42,793 nucleotides of DNA. It comes from Chloroflexota bacterium. GTDB lineage: Bacteria > Chloroflexota > UBA6077 > FW602-bin22 > CADDYW01. Location: the NCBI GenBank assembly GCA_021323915.1, contig JAJPKB010000463.1, positions 1 through 42,793 of the forward strand, given 5' to 3'. Under the pieces are notes generated by a model. It ran no database searches. It was not told the origin of the DNA and saw only the letters and a list, made by a program, of their open reading frames with translations. A program made the position numbers and the translations under genes. This document shows positions 22,798-30,720 of this stretch, piece after piece (within the stretch, counting starts at the first letter, position 1; every line of letters starts with the position of its first letter).

Positions 22798-23601
22798 TCA
22801 GGGCGCGGGGCTCGGGGCCAGATTCCGCGTCAGCTCGAGGATCTTCGGGTGGAGCGTGGCGCTGGCCGCGAGCAGGCTGCCGCGAAAGCGCCAGGGCCCG
22901 CCGTCCAGGCCGGTCACGACGCCGCCGGCCTCGGCGATCAACAGATTGCCGCCGACGATGTCGTAGGCGCCGCTCGTCACCTTCACGTGACCGTCGAGCC
23001 GGCCCGCCGCGACGTAGGCCTGGGCGAGGGCGGAGGAGCCGATGTTCCGCGCGTGCGGCGCCACCGCGGTGATCCGACGGGTGAGCTCCATGCTGGCCGC
23101 CCAGATCTTCTGCTGGTTGGAGAAGTGGAGGTGGACCAGCGCGCCGGCCAGATCGTCACCCCGCGCGACGCGGATCGAACGCCCATCCAGAAAAGCGCCT
23201 CCCCCACTCACCGCGTAGAACATCTCGTGCCGAATCGGGTCGTAGGTCACGTTCAGGAACGCGACCGTCGGATCGCCCGCGTCGACGAGGGTAAGGACGA
23301 CGGCGAAGATCGGCAGACCGCCGGCGAAGTCCGCCGTCCCGTCGAGGGGGTCGATCAGCCAGAGTCGACCCGACGAGCCGGGTCGGCGTCCCTCTTCTTC
23401 GCCGTCGAGCCCGTCGCTGGGAAAGCGCTGCTGGAGCGCGGCCCGGATCAACGCCTCCGACTCTTTGTCGGCAACGGTCACCGGATCTGCCCATCCCTTC
23501 ATCTGCACCGCGACTCCGGTTCCGAAATAGCGCGTTACGACGTCGCCGGCGCGCACCGCCAGATCGCGGGCGAAAGCAAGCTCGTCGGCATAGGTGCCCA
23601 T
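22798..23601 (-). CDS. Inositol-monophosphatase-family phosphatase
   Basis: A 267-residue Mg-dependent sugar phosphatase. Motifs: DPVTVADKESEALIR, GEEEGRR (metal-binding Glu), the hallmark LIDPLDGTADFAGG and the late SGAYDIVGGNLLIAEAGG. Such enzymes hydrolyse inositol-1-phosphate, histidinol-phosphate or related compounds; the substrate cannot be assigned. ATG 23601 follows GAGGAGA. A longer N-terminus to 23655 is low-complexity and rejected. The HD remnant follows its stop in the same frame. Confidence 0.93.
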   Translation of the reverse strand: MGTYADELAFARDLAVRAGDVVTRYFGTGVAVQMKGWADPVTVADKESEALIRAALQQRFPSDGLDGEEEGRRPGSSGRLWLIDPLDGTADFAGGLPIFAVVLTLVDAGDPTVAFLNVTYDPIRHEMFYAVSGGGAFLDGRSIRVARGDDLAGALVHLHFSNQQKIWAASMELTRRITAVAPHARNIGSSALAQAYVAAGRLDGHVKVTSGAYDIVGGNLLIAEAGGVVTGLDGGPWRFRGSLLAASATLHPKILELTRNLAPSPAP

Positions 23602-23681
23602 GGGCTCTCCTCGAAGGCGTGTCCGGCGCGGTGGTCGTCCCGGCCATGGTCCCAACCCTTGGAACGCACGCGCCGCGACGG

Positions 23682-23690
23682 ATTATACCA
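23682..23690 (-). promoter_or_regulatory. Extended -10 promoter of the phosphatase gene
   Basis: TGGTATAAT on the minus strand (TATAAT at 23682-23687) with TG one base upstream. It lies about 80 nt before ATG 23601. No consensus -35. Confidence 0.5.
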
Positions 23691-23734
23691 TTCGGGCTGG
23701 TCCGGTCGTCGGCAGGCCCTGGCCGTCGCTTAGC

Positions 23735-23740
23735 GTATAC
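23735..23740 (+). promoter_or_regulatory. Candidate -10 (TATACT) of the cytochrome c maturation operon
   Basis: TATACT lies 68 nt before the chosen TTG start. The -35 is unclear. A GG-N10-GC pair at 23721-23734 resembles a sigma-54 element but matches the consensus poorly. Confidence 0.4.
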
Positions 23741-23802
23741 TCAATTTGACAAATGGCATGGGCTCGCCTAAGATCAGAGACCGGGGATTCTGGAAGGTCG
23801 AA

Positions 23803-24369
23803 TTGGCCGACGTAGGCGTCACGCAAGATCAGCCTAGAACCCGTGCCCGGCTGAGCGTGGTGCCGCTAGTGGCGTGGCTAGCGGTTGCTGCCCTCCTGGC
23901 GCTGTTCTTCTACGGCCTCACCACGCAGCGATTACAGGCGGGGATCGCCCCCAAGCCGAATACCGTCGCACCCGATTTCCAGCTGACGACCTACGACGGT
24001 CAGCCGATGCGCCTGGACAGCGAGCGCGGAAAAGTCGTCGTCGTCAACTTCTGGGCGTCCTGGTGCGTGCCCTGCCGCGACGAGCAGCCAACGCTCGAGG
24101 CACTCTGGAAAAGCTACCAGAAGCGGGGGGTCGTGTTCTACGGGATTGACATCCAGGACAACCAGCACGATGGGCTCGCTTTCATTCGGCAGTTCGGGGC
24201 CACCTACCCGATCGGTCCCGACCCAACCGGCGCGGTCTCGATCAATTATGGAGTGGTGGGCGTACCTGAAACGTACATCGTGAGCCGCCAGGGAACGATC
24301 GCGAAGAAGATCGTCGGACCGGTGGACGCGAGTCAGTTGGCCGCGCCGCTCGAGGAGCTTCTGCGGTGA
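23803..24369 (+). CDS. ccmG: Membrane-anchored thioredoxin (CcmG/ResA/TlpA type)
   Basis: A 188-residue protein with one N-terminal membrane anchor (about 17-39) and an extracytoplasmic thioredoxin fold with the redox motif WASWCVPC (Cys88, Cys91) and the cis-proline loop VGVPETYIV. In cytochrome c maturation such proteins reduce the apocytochrome CxxCH cysteines, with or for CcmH. It heads the ccm operon and its 3' end overlaps ccmE. The start is uncertain: TTG 23803 has GGAAGG 5 nt upstream, while ATG 23758 lies closer to the promoter but has no ribosome site. Confidence 0.88.
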   Translation: MADVGVTQDQPRTRARLSVVPLVAWLAVAALLALFFYGLTTQRLQAGIAPKPNTVAPDFQLTTYDGQPMRLDSERGKVVVVNFWASWCVPCRDEQPTLEALWKSYQKRGVVFYGIDIQDNQHDGLAFIRQFGATYPIGPDPTGAVSINYGVVGVPETYIVSRQGTIAKKIVGPVDASQLAAPLEELLR

Positions 24370-24947
24370 GCGAACAGACGTTGACCGAGCTTCGGGAACC
24401 GGGAGTCGGGACGGCTCTTCCGGAAGGCAGCCGTGCCGAGGGCGATTCGAGCGCCTTCGCCCACGTCCAGTCTTCCGGGGTGCGAACGCCGGTCGCCGAT
24501 GCTCAGAACGCCCCGCGCCGGTTGACTCCGGCCCCGGCGAGTCGCGCCCGATCGGCGCGGGTGATCGTCGCAGTTCTGGTCGTGGTGGCGGCGATCGGGT
24601 ATTTGATCTACACCGGCTTTCAAAGCACCACGGTCTACTATCTGACGGTCAGCGAGCTGAAGGCCAAGGGACCGGCGGCGGGCGCGGTCCGCGTGGCCGG
24701 CATCGTTCAGGAAGGCACCGTCCAGCGGTCGGCGAACGACGCGACGGTGCGTTTCACAATTGCCGATCAGGGCGGCTCGCTGCCGGTCGTCTACAAGGGC
24801 ATGACCCCGGACATCTTCGGTCCGGGTATCCAGGTCGTCGTCGAGGGACACTACACCGCGGACGGAATCTTCCAGGCGAACACGCTGCTCGCCAAGTGCC
24901 CATCCAAATTCACCGCCGCGGTTCCGACGCCGGTCACGGTCCACTGA
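24366..24947 (+). CDS. ccmE: CcmE heme chaperone, cysteine-type variant
   Basis: A 193-residue protein: an unusually long charged N-terminus (1-63), one membrane anchor (about 66-84), then the OB-fold domain (VRVAGIVQEGTV, VRFTIADQGGSLPVVYKGM, GIQVVVEGHY). The heme-binding motif, normally His-x3-Tyr, reads Cys178-Pro-Ser-Lys-Phe182 (LLAKCPSKF). Cysteine at this place is known from CcmE of Desulfovibrio and archaea, where the motif is Cys-x3-Tyr; here the tyrosine is also replaced. It should bind heme covalently outside the membrane and pass it to CcmF. GTG 24366 has GAGGAG 8 nt upstream. Confidence 0.93.
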   Translation: MSEQTLTELREPGVGTALPEGSRAEGDSSAFAHVQSSGVRTPVADAQNAPRRLTPAPASRARSARVIVAVLVVVAAIGYLIYTGFQSTTVYYLTVSELKAKGPAAGAVRVAGIVQEGTVQRSANDATVRFTIADQGGSLPVVYKGMTPDIFGPGIQVVVEGHYTADGIFQANTLLAKCPSKFTAAVPTPVTVH

Positions 24948-24948
24948 C

Positions 24949-26940
24949 ATGGCAGACCTGGGAACTGTCGCGCTCCTGGTCGCGGCCGCGGCGGCGCTTT
25001 ACGGCATTCTCACCAGCGTGCTCGGGGCTGCCCGTCAGAACCCGGTTCTGATCCGGAGCGGCCGGCACGCCGCGCTGAGCGTGACCGCGCTCATGGTCGT
25101 CGCGGCGGCGGTGCTGATCTACTCCTTCGTCACCCACGACTATTCGGTGCAGTACGTCGCCGAGCACTCGAGCCGCGAGATGAGCCTGCCGCTGACGATC
25201 GCTTCGTTCTACAGCGGTCAGGAAGGATCACTGCTCTACTGGGCGACCATGCTGTCGATCTACACCGGCGTAGTCGTCTGGCAGAACTGGCGCAAGAACC
25301 TCGCGCTGATGCCGTACGTCACGGCGATTCTGCTCAGCATCGAGACGTTCTTCCTCTTGATGCTGAACTTCGTCAGCAACCCGTTCGTTCGGCTGCCGTT
25401 TACCGCGCCGGACGGCCTCGGGCTGAACCCGCTCCTCGAAGATCCCGGCATGCTGATGCATCCACCGGTCCTGCTCGGCGGCTACATGAGCTGGTCGGTG
25501 CCGTTTGCCTTCGCGATGGCGGCTCTGATCACCGGTCAGCTCGGAACGGAGTGGATCCGCTCGACTCGCAAATACGCCCTCTTCGCCTGGGCGGTGCTGG
25601 GAATGGGCAACCTGCTGGGGATGTGGTGGGCATACCACGTTCTCGGCTGGGGCGGCTACTGGGGATGGGATCCGGTCGAGAACGCCGCGCTGATGCCCTG
25701 GCTTGTTGGAACCGCCTACGTCCACTCGGTGATGATTCAGGAGCGCCGGGGCATGCTCAAAGTGTGGAACCTGGCCCTGATCATCATCACGTTCAATCTC
25801 TCGATCTTCGGCACCTTTATCGTTCGCAGCGGCGTTCTGTCGTCGGTTCACTCGTTCGCCGAGTCGTCGCTCGGGCCGTACTTTTTCTCGTTCCTGGCGC
25901 TGTCGCTGGTCTTTTCGCTGGGCTGGCTGTTCTATCGCATGCCCGAGCTGCGCGGCGAGCACGAGTTCGAGTCGGCGCTCTCGCGCGAAGCCAGTTTTCT
26001 GTTGAACAACTTGATCTTGCTGGGCATTGTCTTCGCGACGTTCTGGGGCTCGATCTTCCCGCTGGTGACCGAGGCGCTGAAAGGCGTCAAGCTCACCGTC
26101 GGCCCGCCGTTTTTCGACCGAGTCGACGGCCCGCTGTTCCTGGTCCTGATCGCCCTGATGGGAATCGGTCCGCTGATGCCCTGGCGCCGAGCCTCGACCA
26201 GCACCCTTCAGCGCAACTTCGGGATTCCGGTCGCGGTGGCGATCTTCGCGACGGCGGGGCTCTTGATCGTCGGGGTACGGCTGGCGCCCGCGCTGCTCGC
26301 GCTGTTTCTCTGCACCTTTGTGCTGGCGACGACGGTTCAGGAGTTCGTCTGGGGAACCCGAGTGCGGATTCGGGCCGGCCAGAACCCGGTCGTGGCGTTC
26401 GTCAACCTCGTTCGCTCCAACCGCCGGCGTTACGGCGGCTACGTCGTCCACATCGGCATCATTCTGATCGCGATCGCGGTCACCGGCTCGCAGTTCTATC
26501 AGCTCGAAAACAACACCGCGCTCAAGCCCGGCCAGACGATGACGATCGGCCGCTACGACCTGACGATGGGCCAGCTTCACGAAGCGGCCTTCCCCGGCTA
26601 TCGGCAAGTGTGGGTCGATCTGAGCGTTCGGCGCGACGGACAACTCGCCGGAACGATTCTGCCGGCCAAGCAGTTCCACACGAACTTCGAGAGCGAGCCG
26701 AACTCCAAGGTCGCCCTGATGACGACGCCGCTCGACGACCTGTACGTGGTACTCGCCGGCTGGCAGGCCGACGGCACCGCGAACCTGTTCGTTTTCGTGA
26801 ACCCACTGGTGGTGTGGCTCTGGGTCGGCGGTCTGGTCTTGCTCGTCGGCGCGCTGATCACGATGTGGCCGGAGGCCGAGGTCGTCCGGGTTCCGGTCTC
26901 GCGCCAGGTCCGCGAGGGGGCTCGCGTTGAAGTGGGATGA
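24949..26940 (+). CDS. ccmF: Cytochrome c heme lyase subunit CcmF
   Basis: A 663-residue polytopic membrane protein with many helices. The tryptophan-rich heme-handling signature WGGYWGWDPVENAALMPW lies near residues 233-250, after MLMHPPVLLGGY with its conserved His. The late extracytoplasmic domain starts around NNTALKPGQTMTIGRY. CcmF takes heme from CcmE and attaches it to apocytochrome c. ATG 24949 comes one base after the ccmE stop. Normal family length. Confidence 0.96.
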   Translation: MADLGTVALLVAAAAALYGILTSVLGAARQNPVLIRSGRHAALSVTALMVVAAAVLIYSFVTHDYSVQYVAEHSSREMSLPLTIASFYSGQEGSLLYWATMLSIYTGVVVWQNWRKNLALMPYVTAILLSIETFFLLMLNFVSNPFVRLPFTAPDGLGLNPLLEDPGMLMHPPVLLGGYMSWSVPFAFAMAALITGQLGTEWIRSTRKYALFAWAVLGMGNLLGMWWAYHVLGWGGYWGWDPVENAALMPWLVGTAYVHSVMIQERRGMLKVWNLALIIITFNLSIFGTFIVRSGVLSSVHSFAESSLGPYFFSFLALSLVFSLGWLFYRMPELRGEHEFESALSREASFLLNNLILLGIVFATFWGSIFPLVTEALKGVKLTVGPPFFDRVDGPLFLVLIALMGIGPLMPWRRASTSTLQRNFGIPVAVAIFATAGLLIVGVRLAPALLALFLCTFVLATTVQEFVWGTRVRIRAGQNPVVAFVNLVRSNRRRYGGYVVHIGIILIAIAVTGSQFYQLENNTALKPGQTMTIGRYDLTMGQLHEAAFPGYRQVWVDLSVRRDGQLAGTILPAKQFHTNFESEPNSKVALMTTPLDDLYVVLAGWQADGTANLFVFVNPLVVWLWVGGLVLLVGALITMWPEAEVVRVPVSRQVREGARVEVG

Positions 26941-27451
26941 CCAGGGGCTGGGGGTGAAGCCCGCGTCCGCCTTTACCCTTTTGCTGCTTCTCCTGGTCGG
27001 CCTGGTCGCCGTTCTAGCGCTGCCCCGGCCGGCCTATGCCGACGACCCGCTCGCGACGAAAGAGCTTCAAGTCGAGCAGCAGCTTGGCTGCCCGATCTGC
27101 ACCAACCTGCCGCTCAACGTGTGTGACAACCAGCTTTGCCAGGAGATGCGCGGGGTGATTCACCAGAAGCTGAGCGAGGGTGAAACGCCGGATCAGGTCG
27201 TCGCCTACTTCGTCAGTCGCTACGGCGACGCGGTGTTGCTGTCGCCTCCTCAGCGCGGATTCAGCCTTGCCGCCTGGTACCTGCCGTTCCTGGCACTCGC
27301 GGCCGGCGCGGTCGTCTTTCTCGCCTTTCTCAAGCGAAGCCTTCGGCGCCAGAAGGTCGTCGAGCGGCGCTTCGCGTTCGGGGATCCCGCTCTCGACCAG
27401 TATCGGCAGCAGGTGCGCCGTGACCTCGAGAAACTGGAGGATTCACGGTGA
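26927..27451 (+). CDS. ccmH: CcmH-type apocytochrome thiol-disulfide protein
   Basis: A 174-residue protein: signal/anchor (about 16-36), a CcmH domain with LGCPIC (Cys55, Cys58; usually LRCxxC), then two extra cysteines (Cys66, Cys71) in PLNVCDNQLCQEM, followed by SEGETPDQVVAYFVSRYGDAVLLSPP and a second membrane helix (about 107-128). It should hold or reduce apocytochrome cysteines for the CcmF complex. TTG 26927 overlaps ccmF and has GAGGGGG 6 nt upstream. Two extra cysteines could form a second redox pair or a metal site. Confidence 0.92.
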   Translation: MKWDDQGLGVKPASAFTLLLLLLVGLVAVLALPRPAYADDPLATKELQVEQQLGCPICTNLPLNVCDNQLCQEMRGVIHQKLSEGETPDQVVAYFVSRYGDAVLLSPPQRGFSLAAWYLPFLALAAGAVVFLAFLKRSLRRQKVVERRFAFGDPALDQYRQQVRRDLEKLEDSR

Positions 27452-27867
27452 TCCTGCTTGCGACCGGCGCGGCGATCCTGGTCGTCGCGGTGGTCGTCTT
27501 CGTCGCCTACCCGCTCGTTCGGCCGGCGCGCTCTATCCTGACGCCCGGATCGGGCCAATTCGAAGAGCTCTTCCGGCGGCGCGATCGCGTCTACGTCGAG
27601 CTGCGCGAGCTCGACTTCGACTACCACGTCGGGAAGATCATCGACGACGATTATCTCGTGGCGCGGGAGCAGCTGGAGATCGAGGCCGCGCGCATTCTCC
27701 AGGCGATCGACGTTCAGATGAAGGCGATCGACGAGGAGATCGAGCGCGAGGTCAAGCGCCTCCGCGAGACGCGGAAGGTCTGCTCGAGCTGCGGCGCTCC
27801 GCTCGCATTGAACACCCGCTTCTGCCCCGCGTGCGGCGAACCGGTCAAGGCGGTGGCGCGCCGATGA
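27448..27867 (+). CDS. CcmI-like membrane protein with C-terminal zinc ribbon
   Basis: A 139-residue protein: one N-terminal membrane helix (2-22), a charged helical segment (about 40-108: FEELFRRRDRVYVELRELDFDYHVGKI) resembling the CcmI N-terminal region, then a cytoplasmic-side zinc ribbon CSSC-N10-CPAC (Cys112, 115, 126, 129). Its place right after ccmH, where many ccm operons carry ccmI, supports a role as assembly partner. GTG 27448 overlaps the ccmH stop (GTGA) and has GGAGG 7 nt upstream. Zinc ribbons are not part of classical CcmI. Confidence 0.75.
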   Translation: MILLATGAAILVVAVVVFVAYPLVRPARSILTPGSGQFEELFRRRDRVYVELRELDFDYHVGKIIDDDYLVAREQLEIEAARILQAIDVQMKAIDEEIEREVKRLRETRKVCSSCGAPLALNTRFCPACGEPVKAVARR

Positions 27868-29300
27868 GCCAAGCAACTCCCGAAGGCCCCATTGGACCAA
27901 TGGGACAGTGGGCAGTGGCATGGAGCCGACGGGTGCGTGGCCGGTTCCCTCTCCCAGAGGGAGAGGAAGGTTCCCCCTGGAGAACGGGGTCAGAGGGTAG
28001 AAAGGGTGAGGGTCTGGGGCCGCCGCCCAGGACTGACTCGCCCGGCCCCTCACCCCAACCCTCTCCCAGGGGGAGAGGGGGGTCGGCGTCCGTTCGTCCC
28101 GTTCTCGGGCTCTTCACGCTATCCGTGGCGCTGCTCCTCGGCCTCGCGCTCGTTCCCGCCCCGGTCGCGGCGGCCGGCACCGAGGCGATCGACGGCACCG
28201 TCGTCGACGGGACGGCCGGTGCGACCATGCCCCGAGGGCTCGTCGTCACGCTCCGGGGCGTCGGACAGGGCCACCAGTTTACCGTCGACCAGTCCACGCC
28301 GGTCGCGTCGGACGGCCATTTCAGCTTCCCGAGCGTGCCGGCCGACCCCTCGGTGACGTACGTGGTCTCCACCGAGTACGCTGGCGTGCCGTACCTCACC
28401 GCTATCCCCAAGGCGAGCGGGCAGCCGACGGTTCCGGTGAAGATCACGGTCTACGAGCCGACCACGAGCGACGCGGCCATCCACGTCCAGAGCCAGAGCT
28501 GGCTGCTCGGCTCACTCGACGTCGCCAAACAACAGGCGTCGGTGCTGGCCCTGCTGGTCATTTCGAACGATGGCGATCGAGTCTACGTCGGCGATCATCG
28601 CGGCGATCCGGGGTCGGCGGTGCCGGGCGTCCTGCCGCGAACCATTCGATTCATTCTGCCGGACGGCGCGAGCGACTTTCAGCCGCAGATGGGCCTGGAT
28701 CCCTCGAAGCTACTTCCGGTCGCGAACGGCTTCGTCGACACCGCGCCGGTCCTGCCCGGCCAGCACGACATCGCCTACACCTTCCGGATCGGCTACGCCG
28801 AGACGGTCGCCGAGCTCCACACGACGATCCCCTATCCTACCGCCAAGCTTCGCTTTCTGGCCCCGGACGCCGGCCTGGAGTTTCGGACCGACATCCTTGC
28901 CGACGACGGCACGACCCAGATCGAGGGCCACCCGTACCGCGTGCTCGGCGCCGACAACGTCAAGGCGGACTCGACGGTCACCGTCGACGTGATCGGGCTG
29001 CCGTCGGTCCCGGCGAGCCGCCTGAGCCCGGAGGATATGCGCACCGGCGGGATCGCCCTGATCATTCTGGCGGTTCTGGTCGCGATTGTCCTCGGGGTCC
29101 GCGCGCGGTTGGCGCGCCCGGCCGACCCGCTCGCCGAGCGACGCGCGCTGCTGGCTTCGATCGCTCAGCTCGATGAGCGTTACGCCGCTGGCCAGTTGGG
29201 CGCCGAGCGTTACCAGGCCGAGAGGGACCGACAAAAGCGCCAACTGATCGACCTGATCGTTGGGGGACGCGCATCGGTGAGCGGGCCGGGAGTAGCCTGA
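27864..29300 (+). CDS. Unknown membrane-anchored protein of the ccm operon, N-terminus altered by a repeat
   Basis: A 478-residue protein. Residues about 25-75 (for example PLPEGEEGSPWRTGSEG, PQPSPRGRGGSAS) are encoded by an intergenic-type repeat. After this comes a signal-like segment (VLGLFTLSVALLLGLALVPAPVAAA), an extracytoplasmic beta-rich domain starting like a carboxypeptidase-regulatory fold (IDGTVVDGTAGATMPRGLVVTL), a second membrane helix (GGIALIILAVLVAIVLGV) and a short helical tail (LDERYAAGQLGAERYQAERD). ATG 27864 overlaps the previous stop (ATGA), and its end overlaps ccmA by one base, so it is firmly in the operon. Likely a helper of cytochrome c assembly; function unknown. Confidence 0.75.
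   Translation: MSQATPEGPIGPMGQWAVAWSRRVRGRFPLPEGEEGSPWRTGSEGRKGEGLGPPPRTDSPGPSPQPSPRGRGGSASVRPVLGLFTLSVALLLGLALVPAPVAAAGTEAIDGTVVDGTAGATMPRGLVVTLRGVGQGHQFTVDQSTPVASDGHFSFPSVPADPSVTYVVSTEYAGVPYLTAIPKASGQPTVPVKITVYEPTTSDAAIHVQSQSWLLGSLDVAKQQASVLALLVISNDGDRVYVGDHRGDPGSAVPGVLPRTIRFILPDGASDFQPQMGLDPSKLLPVANGFVDTAPVLPGQHDIAYTFRIGYAETVAELHTTIPYPTAKLRFLAPDAGLEFRTDILADDGTTQIEGHPYRVLGADNVKADSTVTVDVIGLPSVPASRLSPEDMRTGGIALIILAVLVAIVLGVRARLARPADPLAERRALLASIAQLDERYAAGQLGAERYQAERDRQKRQLIDLIVGGRASVSGPGVA
27941..28081. repeat. Repeat element translated inside a ccm-operon gene
   Basis: Contains two hairpins of the CCCTCTCCCAGAGGGAGAGG kind (27947-27966 and about 28059-28079) and an inner GGGTGAGG.../CCCCTCACCC pair. 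The stretch 27965-28000 matches 16519-16554 with three mismatches. It is a dispersed palindromic element that here lies between the start codon and the signal segment of the gene at 27864 and keeps the frame open. Confidence 0.75.
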
Positions 29301-30046
29301 TGGCCGTGACGACCCAACCCTCCGCTCCGACCGCGACCGAATGGGCCGTCGAGCTAATTGGCCTTACCCACCGTTATGGCTCCAGCCGCGCCCTTGACCG
29401 GCTGGACCTGGCGATTCCCTGGGACGAGCGCGTCGCGGTCCTCGGTCCGAACGGCGCCGGCAAGACCACGTTGCTCCGCGTTCTAGCCACCCGGGTGCGC
29501 CCGGCGGCCGGGCAGGTAAGTATCGGCGGCTTGACCCTTCCCGCCCAGGCGGCCGCGGTGCGTCGCCACCTCGGAGTGGTCGGCCACCAGACCTTCCTGT
29601 ACGACGAGCTGACCGCCCGCGAGAACCTGATCTTCTTCGGACGGCTGTACGGCGTCTCGGATCCCGCGCGACGGGCTGATCGCCTGCTGGATCTCGTCGG
29701 GCTCGGCGACCGCCGCGAGGCACGGGTTCGGACCTTCTCACGGGGCCTGCAACAGCGCCTCACCCTGGCGCGGGCAATCGTCCACGATCCGCCGATCCTC
29801 CTGCTCGACGAACCCGATACTGGACTGGACGTCGAAGGCCGCGACCTGCTCGAGCGCCTGACGATCGACGACACGGGACGACGCCGGACCGTTCTCTTCA
29901 CGACCCACAATCTCGCCTGGGCGCTGGAGCTCGCCGACCGCCTGATCGTCCTGGTCCGCGGAACCCTGGCGTTGGATCTGCCGAGGTCGGCCGTCACCCC
30001 ATCCGATCTCAGCGCGGCCATCCGCGGCGATCGGGGGGAACCGTGA
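29300..30046 (+). CDS. ccmA: Heme exporter ABC ATPase CcmA
   Basis: A 248-residue ABC ATPase: Walker A GPNGAGKTT (residues 49-57), Q-loop region GVVGHQTFLYDELTA, signature FSRGLQQRL and Walker B ILLLDEPDTGLD, then H-loop FTTHNL. With CcmB and CcmC it forms the complex that releases heme-loaded CcmE by ATP hydrolysis. It starts on the last base of the previous stop and overlaps ccmB, so translation is coupled. The signature differs from plain LSGGQ, as is usual in CcmA. Confidence 0.94.
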   Translation: MAVTTQPSAPTATEWAVELIGLTHRYGSSRALDRLDLAIPWDERVAVLGPNGAGKTTLLRVLATRVRPAAGQVSIGGLTLPAQAAAVRRHLGVVGHQTFLYDELTARENLIFFGRLYGVSDPARRADRLLDLVGLGDRREARVRTFSRGLQQRLTLARAIVHDPPILLLDEPDTGLDVEGRDLLERLTIDDTGRRRTVLFTTHNLAWALELADRLIVLVRGTLALDLPRSAVTPSDLSAAIRGDRGEP

Positions 30047-30717
30047 GCGTCTTCGCTCGTCAGGTCGGCGCCCTGGTGTGGAAGGACCTCGTCGTCGAGC
30101 TGCGAACTCGTGAGATTTTCGGCGGGATGATCGTCTTCGCCCTCCTGGTGCTGCTTGTGTTCAACTTCGCGTTCGACCTGCGGGTCGATAACGTGGCCGG
30201 GGTCGCGCCGGGCGTGCTCTGGGTCGCCTTCACTTTCGCGGGCATCCTGGGCCTGGGACGGTCGTTCATCCTGGAGAAAGATCGCGGCTCGCTGGATGGC
30301 CTGCTCGTCGCGCCGATCGATCGAGGAGCGATCTACCTCGCCAAGCTGCTTGGGAACCTGATCTTTATGATCGTCGTCGAGATCATCGCGCTGCCGGTCT
30401 TCATCTCCTTCTTCAACTTCGGCTTCGTCACCCCGGGGCTCATTCTGATTGTCTTCCTGGGCTCGGCGGGCTTCGCGTCGGTTGGCACGCTCTTCTCGGC
30501 GATGGCGGCGAACACTCGGGCGCGCGAAGTGATGCTGCCGATTATGTTGTTTCCGATCTCGGTGCCGATCGTTATCGCCTCGGTGGAGGCGACGTCGCTG
30601 GCCCTGGGGGGAGGCTCGCCGACCGATCGACTGGGCTGGACCGAGCTTCTCGTCGCGTTCGACCTGATTTTTGGTATTCTTTGTTTCGTCGTGTTCGAAT
30701 ACGTCGTGGAGGAGTGA
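30043..30717 (+). CDS. ccmB: Heme exporter membrane protein CcmB
   Basis: A 224-residue membrane protein with six hydrophobic segments. The family's N-terminal VWKDLVVELRTREIFGGMIVF and RSFILEKDRGSLDGLLVAP are clear. It is the membrane partner of CcmA. GTG 30043 overlaps the ccmA stop. Normal length. Confidence 0.95.
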   Translation: MSVFARQVGALVWKDLVVELRTREIFGGMIVFALLVLLVFNFAFDLRVDNVAGVAPGVLWVAFTFAGILGLGRSFILEKDRGSLDGLLVAPIDRGAIYLAKLLGNLIFMIVVEIIALPVFISFFNFGFVTPGLILIVFLGSAGFASVGTLFSAMAANTRAREVMLPIMLFPISVPIVIASVEATSLALGGGSPTDRLGWTELLVAFDLIFGILCFVVFEYVVEE

Positions 30718-30720
30718 CGG

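Noticed and set aside
23720-23734. Sigma-54-like element before the ccm operon
   Set aside because: GG and GC are spaced correctly but the rest (TGGCCG ... TAGC) matches poorly, and a TATACT -10 overlaps it.
25228-26679. Minus-strand frame opposite ccmF
   Set aside because: Composition is Arg/Gln/Asp-rich noise, no start signals, fully inside ccmF.
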